NCBI RefSeq assembly: GCF_017877355.1
Contig: NZ_JAGIPR010000012.1
Coordinates: 1-64,000, forward strand
DNA from: Chryseobacterium jejuense
GTDB taxonomy: Bacteria; Bacteroidota; Bacteroidia; Flavobacteriales; Weeksellaceae
Direction of reading: 5' to 3'
DNA length: 64,000 bases
The position numbers and the translations under genes are program-made. Within the stretch, counting starts at the first letter, position 1. Each line of letters begins with the position of its first letter. Positions 18,080 through 27,738 of this stretch are shown here, piece by piece. Under the pieces are notes generated by a model. It made no database searches. It was not told the DNA's origin and saw only the letters and a list, made by a program, of their open reading frames with translations.

Positions 18080-18667
18080 TTAGATTGTTATATCATCATA
18101 ATAGATTAACAAAGTTTAACGCTTCTTTAAATAACCTGAATTTAAAATCTTATCAAATATTAAATACTATGAAAAGCAGATATTTATCAATCAACAAAGC
18201 CTCTTATCAATAATACACTTCGGTTCTTTCTTTTTCAATTGAGCTATGTTTTGTTTTTCAACATTTTATTTCGAACATACTTACGATTCAGGGAAAATAT
18301 AAACCTAAAGAACTAAACTTTATCATGATTTCAAATTATTAATACAAGCGTATTGTTATTCTCTGAATTTTGAATTATTTTTCCTGAAAATTTAAACAAC
18401 AAATGAACAATGAAAAAACTTTCCTCTACCCAACTGATAATAAATCGGTTAAAAAAACAACAGCAAGCCTCTCAATCACAAATTTCTTACTATAAATAAT
18501 CAGTTTTTGTTTCACTGAAGAATGTTTTAAAAATAATGAACAAAATTCAAATGTTTAAAATATAATATTAGTTTATGAAAAATTAACACATATTTATTAA
18601 AAATATTTGTATTTTTATATAGTATTAACACCATAATTCATGAAACACTTTAAAATCACTTATCACT
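18080..18667. other. AT-rich intergenic region without a convincing gene
   Basis: About 590 bases between divergent genes. It holds the -7 element of the small membrane protein gene at its left edge and the upstream region of the MliC-like lipoprotein at its right. A 29-codon frame at 18410-18499 lacks a promoter or family signature. No tRNA, hairpin with T run, or strong repeat was found. Confidence 0.6.
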
Positions 18668-19060
18668 ATGAAAAAATTATTACCCACAGTCCTTTTGGGA
18701 TTGGCCGTTCTTTCCTCAACAGCGTGTAAACATCCCGGAAAAGATGCTGAAACCGTTACTGCTGCAACTCCTGAAAATACAGATGACATTTCAAAAAATG
18801 TTTATGTTGACAGCTATGGAGAAAAAATAGAAGTAACGATCAACCGCTCTAAAAATACAGCAACTGTACATTTAAACGGTAAAACTTATGACCTTAAAAA
18901 AAGTGATGCTTTACCGGATTATACAGCCTCAAATGAGGAGTACCAATACTCTGAAATTAAGGGAAATATTACTTTTTTAAAGAAGAATGTAGATATGGTG
19001 CTTTTCCATCTTAAACAGGTAAAAAAAGAATCCGGTCCTGCAAAAATGGCATCGTATTAG
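18668..19060 (+). CDS. Small lipoprotein, MliC-like (lysozyme-inhibitor fold) candidate
   Basis: 130 residues with a clear lipobox ('LSSTACKHPGK'). After an acidic linker the core has 'EKIEVTINRSKNTATVHLNGKTYDL', 'YTASNEEYQYS' and 'ITFLKKNVDMVLFHL', which fits the beta-strand spacing of the MliC family, lipoproteins that bind and inhibit c-type lysozyme. The conserved Cys pair of classical MliC is absent, so the assignment is tentative. A META-domain lipoprotein follows 36 bases downstream; MliC and META domains often occur together in bacteria. Both probably face the cell envelope. Confidence 0.55.
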   Translation: MKKLLPTVLLGLAVLSSTACKHPGKDAETVTAATPENTDDISKNVYVDSYGEKIEVTINRSKNTATVHLNGKTYDLKKSDALPDYTASNEEYQYSEIKGNITFLKKNVDMVLFHLKQVKKESGPAKMASY

Positions 19061-19096
19061 CTTATGTACAAACAGAAAAATTAAAATTTAAAATTT

Positions 19097-19528
19097 ATGA
19101 AAAGCTTGTATTACTATTTATCCGCTCTTTTCCTAGCTGTATTTCTTGTTTCTTGCCAGACACAGACTGCACAGAAACCTACAACAGATATTACAGGAAA
19201 GACCTGGAAATTAACGGAACTTAATGGTCAGCCGATCAAATTAAAAAATCCAAAAAGCAACCCTTATTTCAAACTTGATATGAATGGGATGAGATATGAA
19301 GGTAATGCAGGATGTAATGGATTAGGAGGTACTTTTGAGATCAAACAGGACATCATGAGAATCAAATTCAACCAAGGAATGTCTACTATGATGGCTTGCG
19401 AAGATCTTGATATTGAAAATCAGTTTACAAAAGCGATCCTTGCTGCTGACAACTATTCTGTGAACGGAAATACGCTAACATTGAACAAAGCAAGAATGGC
19501 TCCTTTAGCTAAATTTGTTCTTGAATAA
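19097..19528 (+). CDS. META domain (HslJ-like) lipoprotein
   Basis: 143 residues with a lipobox near residue 20 ('LVSCQTQ'). The META domain is complete: 'ITGKTWKLTELNGQPI', 'FKLDMNGMRYEGNAGCNGLGG', 'MSTMMACEDLDIENQFTKAI' and 'LTLNKARMAPLAKF'. The family includes HslJ, linked to heat and novobiocin resistance in E. coli; the biochemical role is unclear. It is co-directional with the MliC-like gene and ends at a shared bidirectional terminator. Confidence 0.9.
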   Translation: MKSLYYYLSALFLAVFLVSCQTQTAQKPTTDITGKTWKLTELNGQPIKLKNPKSNPYFKLDMNGMRYEGNAGCNGLGGTFEIKQDIMRIKFNQGMSTMMACEDLDIENQFTKAILAADNYSVNGNTLTLNKARMAPLAKFVLE

Positions 19529-19554
19529 GAAAAAAAATAATTAGATTTAATATA

Positions 19555-19586
19555 AAAAGACGTCCTTCTATGGGGACGTCTTTTTT
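19555..19586. terminator. Bidirectional terminator between convergent genes
   Basis: GACGTCC and GGACGTC arms with an 8-base loop, flanked by A and T runs, so it can act on both strands. It overlaps the stop codon of the SemiSWEET gene. Confidence 0.85.
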
Positions 19587-19842
19587 ACTTTTTGTTGTAT
19601 ATCATATAGCAAATCAAAAGGCTGATATTCACTAAAACAGCAAATGAGTTTGACAAAATAATAGGAAGTTCATCTTTTACAAAACCATACCACACCCATA
19701 AAGATAATCCGGAAATAAGGATCAAAAGCATAAGCAGGGAAACATCTTCCACGTTTTTCTCCCGAATCACTTTTATAAGTTGTGGAATCATAGATATGGA
19801 AGTGAGTACTCCTGCAATGATTCCTAATAGGTTTTCATTCAT
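19585..19842 (-). CDS. SemiSWEET sugar transporter
   Basis: 85 residues with three membrane helices, the size of bacterial SemiSWEETs, which work as dimers to move sugars across the inner membrane by facilitated diffusion. The PQ motif is present in 'SMIPQLIKVIREKNVEDVS', followed by 'WVWYGF' and a third helix 'NSFAVLVNISLLICYMIY'. It lies 36 bases after the FAD oxidoreductase on the same strand and may be co-transcribed with it. The particular sugar is unknown. Confidence 0.85.
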   Translation of the reverse strand: MNENLLGIIAGVLTSISMIPQLIKVIREKNVEDVSLLMLLILISGLSLWVWYGFVKDELPIILSNSFAVLVNISLLICYMIYNKK

Positions 19843-19878
19843 AAATTATAGTCTTTAAGATTTACATTCTGATGAAAA

Positions 19879-20913
19879 TTACTTAAATCTATTCAGTGAA
19901 ACTTCTTCATGCAACGGAATATCTTCCTCAATAAAACGGAACAGGTCTCTTGCAAAGTAACAACCGTTCAGAATTCCTCTTGCTCCCAACCCATTGAAAA
20001 CATATAGATTGCTATGAATTTCATGTCTTCCAATAATTGGTCTCCTATCTTTTACCGTAGGCCTAAACCCAAAATTTACTTCTTTCACTTCAAAATCATA
20101 AGGGTAGAATTCTGACAACCCATTGACTAACTGATTCACTGCTGATTCATCAATATGATGGTGAAGCTGTTCACGATCATAAGTTCCACCATAGAAATAA
20201 AGTCCGTTCCCCGTTGGAAAAAGGAAGTGTTTCTTTTTAATGGTTATATTTTCCGGAATAGGTTGAGAAAGTTCGACTTTTATGTGGTGTCCTTTATTGG
20301 GGGTCACCGTGATATCTGAAAAGTAAGGGTTATCTTTTACTCCCATTCCTTCACAGAAAATAATATTTTTGAAAATAAAATCGTTATAAGTTGCGTCTGA
20401 AGGGTTCAACTTAGCATACTCAAACTTTTCACTGATAAGAAAACCATTTTTTTCAAAATAATTGAATAAACCAGTAAAAAATCCATTAACATTCAACCTG
20501 GCAGACTGATTCACCTTTCCTGTGAGAAAATCGTTTTTTACTACATTTAAAGACTCAAATTTTTCATTCAAAAAGTTCGATAACTCTTCATTTCCAGATT
20601 TTTTAAGCCAAAGCTTCTGTTCGTTCTCATCATGAAAAATTCTGTGAATAGATGCATCAATCAAATAATTTTCTCCAGTATACGATTCTATCTCCTTCAA
20701 ACTGTTCTTCAGAAAATCAATTTGTTCCTGAGCCTTCCAAAATGTGGTAAACTTTTTAAGAACCACAGGATTGATAATCCCTGCAGAAACCTGCGAAGCG
20801 CTTTTTCTTCCTTCGGAAAAAATTACAAAGGATTTGTTGTTTTTAATTAGCTGATGAGCTAAAAAAAGCCCAGCATATCCATCTCCTACAATAATATAAT
20901 CTACATTTCTCAT
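19879..20913 (-). CDS. FAD-dependent oxidoreductase, DAO family
   Basis: 344 residues beginning with a Rossmann dinucleotide site ('YIIVGDGYAGLFLAHQL') and the second-half DAO signature near the C-terminus ('FGFRPTVKDRRPIIG', 'VFNGLGARGIL'). The family oxidises amines or amino acids with FAD; the substrate is not evident. It is cytoplasmic (no signal). It is separated from gldN by a terminator, so linkage to the gliding genes is positional rather than transcriptional. Confidence 0.85.
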   Translation of the reverse strand: MRNVDYIIVGDGYAGLFLAHQLIKNNKSFVIFSEGRKSASQVSAGIINPVVLKKFTTFWKAQEQIDFLKNSLKEIESYTGENYLIDASIHRIFHDENEQKLWLKKSGNEELSNFLNEKFESLNVVKNDFLTGKVNQSARLNVNGFFTGLFNYFEKNGFLISEKFEYAKLNPSDATYNDFIFKNIIFCEGMGVKDNPYFSDITVTPNKGHHIKVELSQPIPENITIKKKHFLFPTGNGLYFYGGTYDREQLHHHIDESAVNQLVNGLSEFYPYDFEVKEVNFGFRPTVKDRRPIIGRHEIHSNLYVFNGLGARGILNGCYFARDLFRFIEEDIPLHEEVSLNRFK

Positions 20914-20918
20914 AATAA

Positions 20919-20948
20919 AAAAACCTGAGTAAAAATACTCAGGTTTTG
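20919..20948 (-). terminator. Terminator after gldN
   Basis: ACCTGAGTA-AAAA-TACTCAGGT with A and T runs on either side, in the 54-base gap between gldN and the FAD oxidoreductase. It should end the gldKLMN transcript. Confidence 0.85.
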
Positions 20949-20967
20949 TATAAATATCAAATGAAAT

Positions 20968-21906
20968 TTAGTAATTCCACATATCATTTTCCATTTCAAG
21001 GATCTGCGACTTAATTCTGTCACTTTCTTCTAACTGATCATCAGCATCTTTGGGGATATAGTCCTTAATAGTACCGTCTCCTAAACCGCTTGAAGATTTG
21101 TAGATTACAGAAGAGAATCTTCTTGCATTGATGATATCATCAAAAGATAGATCTGCAGAAGAGTTTTTTCTGTTGTAAACATAATTGTTTGCTAAGATAT
21201 CTCTTGCATTCGGATAGAAAATCCAGAATAGGTCGATAAGGTCATCATTGCTAGCAATTGGCTTCCCATCTGGTCCTATAACTCCCTGTACTGCCGGGTC
21301 TGGTCCCATTGCTGCAATACCTAGAGGTCTGTATTTCATTTGTCCGTCTCTCTTATCTATGAACCACATACCCATAATTTTAAGAACTTTTACTTTCTCA
21401 GTAGTCGTCTTAAATACGTCGGTATATTCTTTTTTCTCCTGTTCGGTTAATTGTCTTCCAGAGTTTAGAATATCGATAGCTGCATCGTTGATTCTAACGT
21501 TCTCCAATCTTTTCTGGATTCCTTCCGGTGAAAGCTTCACCGTAAAGTTTTCATCATCATACACCTGCTCAATTTTACCACTTAAAGCTGCATCTAACAG
21601 TAACTGGTATAGAGATCTTGTAGGGGTAGAAAGAAGACCATCCGGATTATCATAGTAAAATGGCTGATTGATCTTATCATTCATATCGATGATTTCCCAA
21701 ACAAACATACTCTTAAGGATGTCTTTGTCTTCAACAAATCCATATTCAAGAGGCTTTACTGTTTTATCAATAATAGTATCACCAACTTTTTGTTTGTTCT
21801 CCGCTCTCATCTGTCTAAACTCTTCTGGAGAAGAAGCGTTCAGAATAGTCTGGGAAAATGCAAATCCCGAGACTAATACTAAAAGGGTGCTAATATATTT
21901 TTTCAT
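20968..21906 (-). CDS. gldN: T9SS ring protein GldN/PorN
   Basis: 312 residues with a signal peptide (cut near AFSQ). The body has the GldN pattern: 'DKTVKPLEYGFVEDKDILKSMFVWEIIDMNDKINQPFYYD' (spanning ~40 residues), 'FWIFYPNARDILANNYVYNRKN' and 'SFDDIINARRFSSVIYKSS'. GldN pairs with GldK in the periplasmic ring attached to the outer membrane in the type IX secretion system. It is the last gene of the unit, 20 bases after gldM, and a terminator follows. Confidence 0.95.
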   Translation of the reverse strand: MKKYISTLLVLVSGFAFSQTILNASSPEEFRQMRAENKQKVGDTIIDKTVKPLEYGFVEDKDILKSMFVWEIIDMNDKINQPFYYDNPDGLLSTPTRSLYQLLLDAALSGKIEQVYDDENFTVKLSPEGIQKRLENVRINDAAIDILNSGRQLTEQEKKEYTDVFKTTTEKVKVLKIMGMWFIDKRDGQMKYRPLGIAAMGPDPAVQGVIGPDGKPIASNDDLIDLFWIFYPNARDILANNYVYNRKNSSADLSFDDIINARRFSSVIYKSSSGLGDGTIKDYIPKDADDQLEESDRIKSQILEMENDMWNY

Positions 21907-21926
21907 AATAAATTACAATTTTAGTC

Positions 21927-23519
21927 CTATTGAACATTAATAATTATAGGAGTAATGTTTTTAATCTGCTGACCTTCCAATCCTTGCGCTGTTGCTTTGA
22001 TATCGAAGATAGAAACTACATCTCCTGTTCTCAGATTCTTGATTAATCCTGCTGCATCATTTAATGTATTCCCATGGATTAATAGTGCTGCTCTACCAGG
22101 TACTCTTACCATGAATTGTGTTACATTGAACGAAACAGGGAAGTCGAAGTCAGGAATAGCAGCCTGTACAGATTGGTTCGGAATAGAAGTTGCCGGCATC
22201 GACAATACATTCTGTCCTCTCATCTGACCTTGAGGTGGCGGAACATTCTTGATTCTATATTCAAATACCTGAGATACTGTTTTTCCATAAGGATCTACTC
22301 CGGATAATGTAATTTTCACTGTAGTTCCTGTTGAAGGTTTTACAATCCACTTACCAGGACCTGTATTTCTTACAGAAGCTCCCGGAGCTGATAATGAAAG
22401 TTTAGAGTTATCTGCACCTAAGATAGATCCTGATACAGGGTTCTCCAATCCTCTATACATTACATTCATCTTATCAGCAGAAAGTAATAATCCTTTTTCA
22501 AGTTTTACTTCTCTAGGTCCTGCAATTACATTATAAGTATGCGTCCAAGGGAAAGATTGTGGCTTACCTGAAGCATCTGTTAATGTAATAGTTCCGGCTA
22601 GTTTATGTTCACCAATACCAGCTCCTGAAATAGGGATGATCCCTTTACCATTTTCCTGCTTGCTAACTCCAGAGATACTGATCTTATTACTATTAGAATA
22701 AGTACCCAACATTACTTTTACTTCAGCCTGCTTACCTGCCTGAATATCTGTAGGACCTGAAACAATAGGTTCATAGCTTGTAAATTTGATACTAGCATCC
22801 ACTTTTTCCTGAAGCATTAAGGCTAATGCATCAGATTGTACGTTTCTGGCATCATTTTGGATAATTTCCAAATTAGATATAGCAGCGATTAGTGGCTGAT
22901 GATAAAATTTATTTTGGAACCAAGTTTTCTCATTCGGAGATTTTCCTTTAGGATACTCTGCAATAAGAGATTTGTTAGCTCTCTCAACTAGATCCACTAA
23001 TTGAGGATTCTTACCAAAAGTAGTATTAATATAATTTCTAACATCATCAATTTTTGCTTTAAGATCTAATGCATTTTTTGATGGTGAATTTTCATCTCCT
23101 TCTTTAAAGAAATATTCTGTAGTAGCTTCATTGTTGTTTAATGCAGCAAAATTTTCACTTACGTCAATTTCTTTTCCGGTTTTAGGATCTTTATCATGAA
23201 ACTCTGATTGTTTTTTTAGTAAATCCTTGATATCCTGAGCGTGTTTTACCAACGCATCAATCTTGGATTTTAATGTTTTATAATCTTCCCAAGGTTTTGC
23301 GTAAGTATCCGGAACCTGTTGAGCTTTAGCTTCCAGTGTTTTTTCAAAAATCTTTTCGTTTTTTCTTTCTGTTAAAGTTCTTGTTTCATTTAATGCTCTT
23401 GTAGAGTCATAATATGATCTGATGATTTCTGCATCGATGTTTAGGGCCATCATCGCGATGAACACCAGATACATCAGGTTGATCATCTTCTGACGAGGGG
23501 TCTGTTTTCCTTGTGCCAT
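21927..23519 (-). CDS. gldM: T9SS/gliding motor protein GldM/PorM
   Basis: 530 residues. An N-terminal cytoplasmic tail and one membrane helix ('MINLMYLVFIAMMALNID', with the Glu/Asp environment used for proton coupling with GldL) are followed by a long periplasmic region: a helical domain (residues ~35-220) and three Ig-like beta domains, the last ending in 'NITPIIINVQ'. GldL and GldM form the proton-driven rotary motor that energises T9SS and gliding. Length and order match the family. Confidence 0.95.
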   Translation of the reverse strand: MAQGKQTPRQKMINLMYLVFIAMMALNIDAEIIRSYYDSTRALNETRTLTERKNEKIFEKTLEAKAQQVPDTYAKPWEDYKTLKSKIDALVKHAQDIKDLLKKQSEFHDKDPKTGKEIDVSENFAALNNNEATTEYFFKEGDENSPSKNALDLKAKIDDVRNYINTTFGKNPQLVDLVERANKSLIAEYPKGKSPNEKTWFQNKFYHQPLIAAISNLEIIQNDARNVQSDALALMLQEKVDASIKFTSYEPIVSGPTDIQAGKQAEVKVMLGTYSNSNKISISGVSKQENGKGIIPISGAGIGEHKLAGTITLTDASGKPQSFPWTHTYNVIAGPREVKLEKGLLLSADKMNVMYRGLENPVSGSILGADNSKLSLSAPGASVRNTGPGKWIVKPSTGTTVKITLSGVDPYGKTVSQVFEYRIKNVPPPQGQMRGQNVLSMPATSIPNQSVQAAIPDFDFPVSFNVTQFMVRVPGRAALLIHGNTLNDAAGLIKNLRTGDVVSIFDIKATAQGLEGQQIKNITPIIINVQ

Positions 23520-23572
23520 TCTCTTTTCTTTGTTTTTTGATTAAATAGTTTAAGTTCAGAAATGGTTAGGAA

Positions 23573-24265
23573 TTAAGACTTCATAGCAGTAAGCATACCA
23601 CCATAAACTCTATTTAAGTTATTAAGATTAGATGTTAAACCTTGTAGCTCTTGATTGAATTTTTCAGAATGTTCAACAGATTTCTGCATGTCTGAAACAT
23701 ATTTAGTAGCAAATTCTGCTTGTTTCTTACCGCTTTCCAACTGCATCGCATATAATGCATTCATACTTTCCATATGCTGAGCAGCCTTGTTCAACTGATC
23801 GTTATATTTATGAGTAGAAGCAGAAACGTCAACAGTTTGATTGATTTGATCTACAGAACTTGAAAATTTATCGATTCCTGTTCTTAGTCTTTCGAATAGT
23901 TGAACATCTAATCTCGCATCTTCAAGCATTTTATCCAATTTAGTAGAAAGAGAATTTTCTAATTCTGCAAAGTGGTTACCTGTATTTCTAGTTGTTACAT
24001 TTGAGTGTAATGGGTTTGGGTTAGCATGTTTATCTAATAATTCAGGGTAAACATTTTCCCAAGCATAAGACTCTTCAGTTTTTGGAGGGTCGAAAGCGAA
24101 AATAATAAAGATAATCGCTTCTGTAATAAGCCCTACAGTAAGAGCAATATTACCGTTAATTGGTCCCAAAGTAATGTGAGTAATTTTAAGCCAAGCTCCA
24201 AGAATTACAATTGCAGCACCGAATGAATAGAAGAAATTCATCCAAGCATCTTTCGTCTTAAACAT
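23573..24265 (-). CDS. gldL: T9SS/gliding motor protein GldL/PorL
   Basis: 230 residues with two membrane helices near the N-terminus ('FYSFGAAIVILGAWLKI' and 'IALTVGLITEAIIFIIFAF', the second holding the conserved Glu) and a long cytoplasmic coiled region with Gln- and Leu-rich heptads. It makes the pentameric stator around the GldM dimer. It is placed between gldK and gldM, as in other Flavobacteriia. Confidence 0.95.
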   Translation of the reverse strand: MFKTKDAWMNFFYSFGAAIVILGAWLKITHITLGPINGNIALTVGLITEAIIFIIFAFDPPKTEESYAWENVYPELLDKHANPNPLHSNVTTRNTGNHFAELENSLSTKLDKMLEDARLDVQLFERLRTGIDKFSSSVDQINQTVDVSASTHKYNDQLNKAAQHMESMNALYAMQLESGKKQAEFATKYVSDMQKSVEHSEKFNQELQGLTSNLNNLNRVYGGMLTAMKS

Positions 24266-24326
24266 ATTGAGTTAGTTTTTTTAATGTTAAATAAAATTGT
24301 ATTGAAAAATAATTGTTTTGGTTTTG

Positions 24327-25748
24327 TTATCTGTTAACTCTTCTTGGCTTAACAGCTGCCTCAGGAATGTCCTGTACAGTTCTAAATCCGATATAGCTTC
24401 TTGCTGAATCTTTTCTCTCCCAATCTCTAGCACCCGTCATTAAGGCGTATCCTATATCTTTCCAAGATCCACCTCTTACAGATTTCTTAGTATCCTTTTT
24501 ATCTTTAGTAGAAGGATTTAATGTAGAAGAGAATCCATAAGAAGAGTTGTTATATGCAGATTCTGTCCACTCAGAAACGTTTCCAGCCATATCAAATAAC
24601 CCAAATCCATTTTTCTTAAATTTCTTAACTGGAGCTGTATATGTATAAGTACCTTTTTTCTCGTCTTCCATGTAGTTACCTCTCTTAGGTTTGAAGTTAG
24701 CTAAGTAGCAACCTCTATCATCCATTAAATATGGACCTCCCCAAGGGTAAGTGGCATTTTGCATACCTCCTCTTGCAGCATATTCCCATTCGATTTCTGT
24801 TGGAAGACGGAACTGCAATGGTCTTTGTTTTTTTCTTTTTAAACTTTCGTTATAGTCAGTTTTCAATTTAGATCTGAAGTTACAATAAGCTCTTGCCTGA
24901 TCCCAGGTAACACCAACTACAGGGTAGTTTTTGTAAGCTTTGTGCCAGAAATATTGTTCAAATAATGGCTCATTGTAAGCAAAGTGGAAATCTTTTACCC
25001 AAACCGTAGTATCGGGATAAATCGCGATACTCTGGCTTTTAAGGTAATTCGCTCCTCTTTCGTTATCTGCAAGTGCAGCATCCATATCTCCCCAACGGTA
25101 AGTATACTTCAGCTTACTAACATCTAAAATTCTTTCGTTTCCAATTCTTGAAGAAGCAGGCAGATACATAGATTCCAGAACTTCTGCGTATTCTACATCC
25201 GGATACTTTGTAGTGCTCCAGTGTAAAGGAATTTTCCAGTCTAATCTTTTGCTTGCATCATAGGTACCGTCTTCACGGCCACCCTGCCCTTCCATATATT
25301 CCTGATAAGGTGTTAAATTTTCTTCTTTTTTAGCAAGGTATGCATAATCTCCTATGCTTGCTCCTCTACGACCGCCTTCGTCACCACCTTCTCCGGCAGC
25401 TTCAGCGAGTAGAGTTCTTGCGATAGAATCTCTTACATAGTTGATAAATACCCTGTATTCTGCATTGGTAGTTTCTGCTTCATCCATGAAGAAAGAAGAA
25501 ACAGTAACTGTCTTCAATGATGCTTTTTCAGGTGTATTTGTTGGGTCCTGGTCTGCTAAACCAGCAACAAATGAACCTGCAGGAATTGCAACCATTCCGT
25601 ATGGTCGTTCCGCAACAAATGATTTCGTTTTTTCTCTTGGTATCAATTCTCCTTTTGTTCCTGGCTTCCCTACAGAAGAGCTGCCACCACCTGAACAAGA
25701 TACCGATGCTACCGACGCAGACAATAATAAAAGAAATATCCTTTTCAT
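24327..25748 (-). CDS. gldK: T9SS ring lipoprotein GldK/PorK
   Basis: 473 residues with a lipobox ('VASVSCSGGG'). The domain is of the formylglycine-generating-enzyme/sulfatase-modifying type: 'MVAIPAGSFVAGL', 'FRLPTEIEWEYAARGG', 'GLFDMAGNVSEWTESAYN' and 'SVRGGSWKDIGYAL'. In GldK this fold is structural, making the outer-membrane-linked periplasmic ring with GldN. An acidic, Gly-rich insert near residues 115-135 ('AAGEGGDEGGRRG') is noteworthy. It is the first gene of the gldKLMN unit; the promoter should lie in the 108-base gap before glmS, but I see no perfect TAnnTTTG there. Confidence 0.95.
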   Translation of the reverse strand: MKRIFLLLLSASVASVSCSGGGSSSVGKPGTKGELIPREKTKSFVAERPYGMVAIPAGSFVAGLADQDPTNTPEKASLKTVTVSSFFMDEAETTNAEYRVFINYVRDSIARTLLAEAAGEGGDEGGRRGASIGDYAYLAKKEENLTPYQEYMEGQGGREDGTYDASKRLDWKIPLHWSTTKYPDVEYAEVLESMYLPASSRIGNERILDVSKLKYTYRWGDMDAALADNERGANYLKSQSIAIYPDTTVWVKDFHFAYNEPLFEQYFWHKAYKNYPVVGVTWDQARAYCNFRSKLKTDYNESLKRKKQRPLQFRLPTEIEWEYAARGGMQNATYPWGGPYLMDDRGCYLANFKPKRGNYMEDEKKGTYTYTAPVKKFKKNGFGLFDMAGNVSEWTESAYNNSSYGFSSTLNPSTKDKKDTKKSVRGGSWKDIGYALMTGARDWERKDSARSYIGFRTVQDIPEAAVKPRRVNR

Positions 25749-25856
25749 GTTAATTTTTATAATTAAGCCGTAAATATATAATTTTTTTAAGAAACTTTTA
25801 AGATTTATTTTGAAATAACGGAAGAAATCTAAATTTATTTTATTTACACCTAATTT

Positions 25857-27710
25857 TTATTCTACAGTTACAGATTTCGCCAAGTTTCTTGGCTGATCTA
25901 CGTTCGCTCCTCTATATACAGCAATGTAATAGGCAAGCAGCTGTAACGGCACTGAAGCCACAATTGGAGAGAAACATTCTGAGGTTTCAGGAATTTCAAT
26001 AACATAATCTGCCATTTCGCTAACCTGACGGTCACCTTTGTTAACAACAGCTATAATTTTCCCTTTTCTTGCTTTGATTTCCTGAACGTTACTTACAATT
26101 TTATCATAGTGTCCTTTTTTAGGCGCTATAATAACAATTGGCATATTCTCATCAATCAGAGCAATGGGTCCATGCTTCATTTCTGCTGCCGGATACCCTT
26201 CTGCGTGGATATAAGAAATTTCTTTAAGCTTCAGCGCTCCTTCTAAGGCTGCAGGATAATTGTACCCTCTTCCTAAGTAAAGGAAATTGGTAGCTTTCAC
26301 AAAATCTTTTGCAATACTCTGAGTAAGCTCGTGAGTAGTATTCAATACTTCTTCAATCTTCTTAGGAAGAGCATTAAGCTCTGCAATTAAGCTCATAAAT
26401 TCAGCGTTTCCTAAATTTCCGTTATGCTTACCTAATTTAAATGCAATTAAAGTAAGGATAGTAAGCTGTGCTGTAAATGCTTTTGTAGAAGCAACCCCAA
26501 TTTCCGGACCTGCATGGGTATATGAACCAGCATCTGTAATTCTTGCAATAGATGAATCTACTACGTTACAGATACCATAGATAAATGCACCTTTTTCTTT
26601 TGCCAGTTTTAAAGCAGCCATTGTATCTGCAGTTTCTCCTGATTGAGAAATCGCAATTACAACATCTTTATCAGTAATGATAGGATTTCTGTATCTGAAT
26701 TCTGAAGCATATTCTACCTCTACCGGAATTCTTGCATATTCTTCGATAAGATATTCCCCGATAAGACCTGCATGCCATGAAGTTCCACAAGCAATGATAA
26801 TAATTCTATTAGCATTTTTGAACTTTTCTACATGATCCCAAATTCCTGCCATCTTGATAACTCCCTCATCTACAATAAGTCGCCCTCTCATAGTATCATG
26901 AATAGACTTAGGTTGTTCAAAGATTTCTTTCAGCATGAAGTGTTCATATCCACCTTTTTCAATCTGCTCTAAGCTTAATTTAAGTTCTTGGATTTCAGGC
27001 TCAATCTTAGAGTTTTCATTAATGGTTCTGATATCTACTCCATTTTCTAAAGAAATGGTAGCCATGTGCCCTTCTTCAAGATAAATAGCTTCTTTTGTAA
27101 ATTCTACAAAAGGAGAAGCATCAGAAGCAATAAAATATTCTTTATCACCAAGTCCGATCGCTAAAGGAGATCCTAATCTTCCTACAACCAATACTCCCGG
27201 ATAATCTTCGTGAAGTACTGTTATAGCATAAGCTCCATACACTTCATTTAAAGCATATCTTACCGCTGCAGGGAAATCGATCTCCGGGTTAAGATCCATA
27301 AAATATTGAATAAGGTTTACCAATACCTCAGTATCTGTTTCCGATTTGAAAGTAAACCCTTTTTCAGTAAGCATTGTTTTAATGGTATCATAATTTTCAA
27401 TAATACCATTGTGCACTAGTGCTATTTTTCCATTATTTGACAAATGCGGGTGGGAATTTCTGTCGCTCGGAACTCCATGGGTAGCCCAACGGGTGTGTCC
27501 CATACCAATTTTGGCTGTTCCTTTTAATTGCTTCGAAATATTCACCAAATCCTCTACTTTACCTTTTGTTTTTTCTACTTCAAATTTGTTGTTTGAACCT
27601 TCTAAAACAATTCCGGCACTGTCATATCCTCTGTATTCAAGTCTTCTAAGACCATTAATTACGATCTCATAAGCATCCTGAAAACCTGTATATCCTACTA
27701 TTCCGCACAT
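25857..27710 (-). CDS. glmS: Glutamine-fructose-6-phosphate aminotransferase (isomerizing)
   Basis: 617 residues, full length. The N-terminus MCGIVGYTG exposes the catalytic Cys of the Ntn-type glutaminase domain; two SIS isomerase domains follow ('IIIACGTSWHAGLIGEYL', 'ISQSGETADTMAALK', 'LYLGRGYNYPAALEGALKLKEISYIHAEGYPAAEMKHGPIALI' region), ending in 'PRNLAKSVTVE'. It makes glucosamine-6-phosphate for peptidoglycan and LPS. It follows the DUF4270 lipoprotein by 28 bases and precedes gldK on the same strand. No glmS ribozyme-like structure is evident in the short leader. Confidence 0.97.
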   Translation of the reverse strand: MCGIVGYTGFQDAYEIVINGLRRLEYRGYDSAGIVLEGSNNKFEVEKTKGKVEDLVNISKQLKGTAKIGMGHTRWATHGVPSDRNSHPHLSNNGKIALVHNGIIENYDTIKTMLTEKGFTFKSETDTEVLVNLIQYFMDLNPEIDFPAAVRYALNEVYGAYAITVLHEDYPGVLVVGRLGSPLAIGLGDKEYFIASDASPFVEFTKEAIYLEEGHMATISLENGVDIRTINENSKIEPEIQELKLSLEQIEKGGYEHFMLKEIFEQPKSIHDTMRGRLIVDEGVIKMAGIWDHVEKFKNANRIIIIACGTSWHAGLIGEYLIEEYARIPVEVEYASEFRYRNPIITDKDVVIAISQSGETADTMAALKLAKEKGAFIYGICNVVDSSIARITDAGSYTHAGPEIGVASTKAFTAQLTILTLIAFKLGKHNGNLGNAEFMSLIAELNALPKKIEEVLNTTHELTQSIAKDFVKATNFLYLGRGYNYPAALEGALKLKEISYIHAEGYPAAEMKHGPIALIDENMPIVIIAPKKGHYDKIVSNVQEIKARKGKIIAVVNKGDRQVSEMADYVIEIPETSECFSPIVASVPLQLLAYYIAVYRGANVDQPRNLAKSVTVE

Positions 27711-27738
27711 ATTTATTTTGTCTTGTGTTTATTGTATT

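Noticed and set aside
18410..18499. 29-codon frame starting MKKLSSTQL in the long AT-rich spacer
   Set aside because: It superficially resembles the start of a leader peptide but has no double glycine, no clear promoter and no terminator directly after it.
18080..18667. CRISPR-like spacing in AT-rich DNA
   Set aside because: No repeat unit recurs at regular distance here or elsewhere in the window.
25749..25856. glmS ribozyme or riboswitch near glmS
   Set aside because: The leader of glmS is only the 28-base gap after the DUF4270 gene, too short for a ribozyme, and the 108-base region downstream of it shows no such fold.
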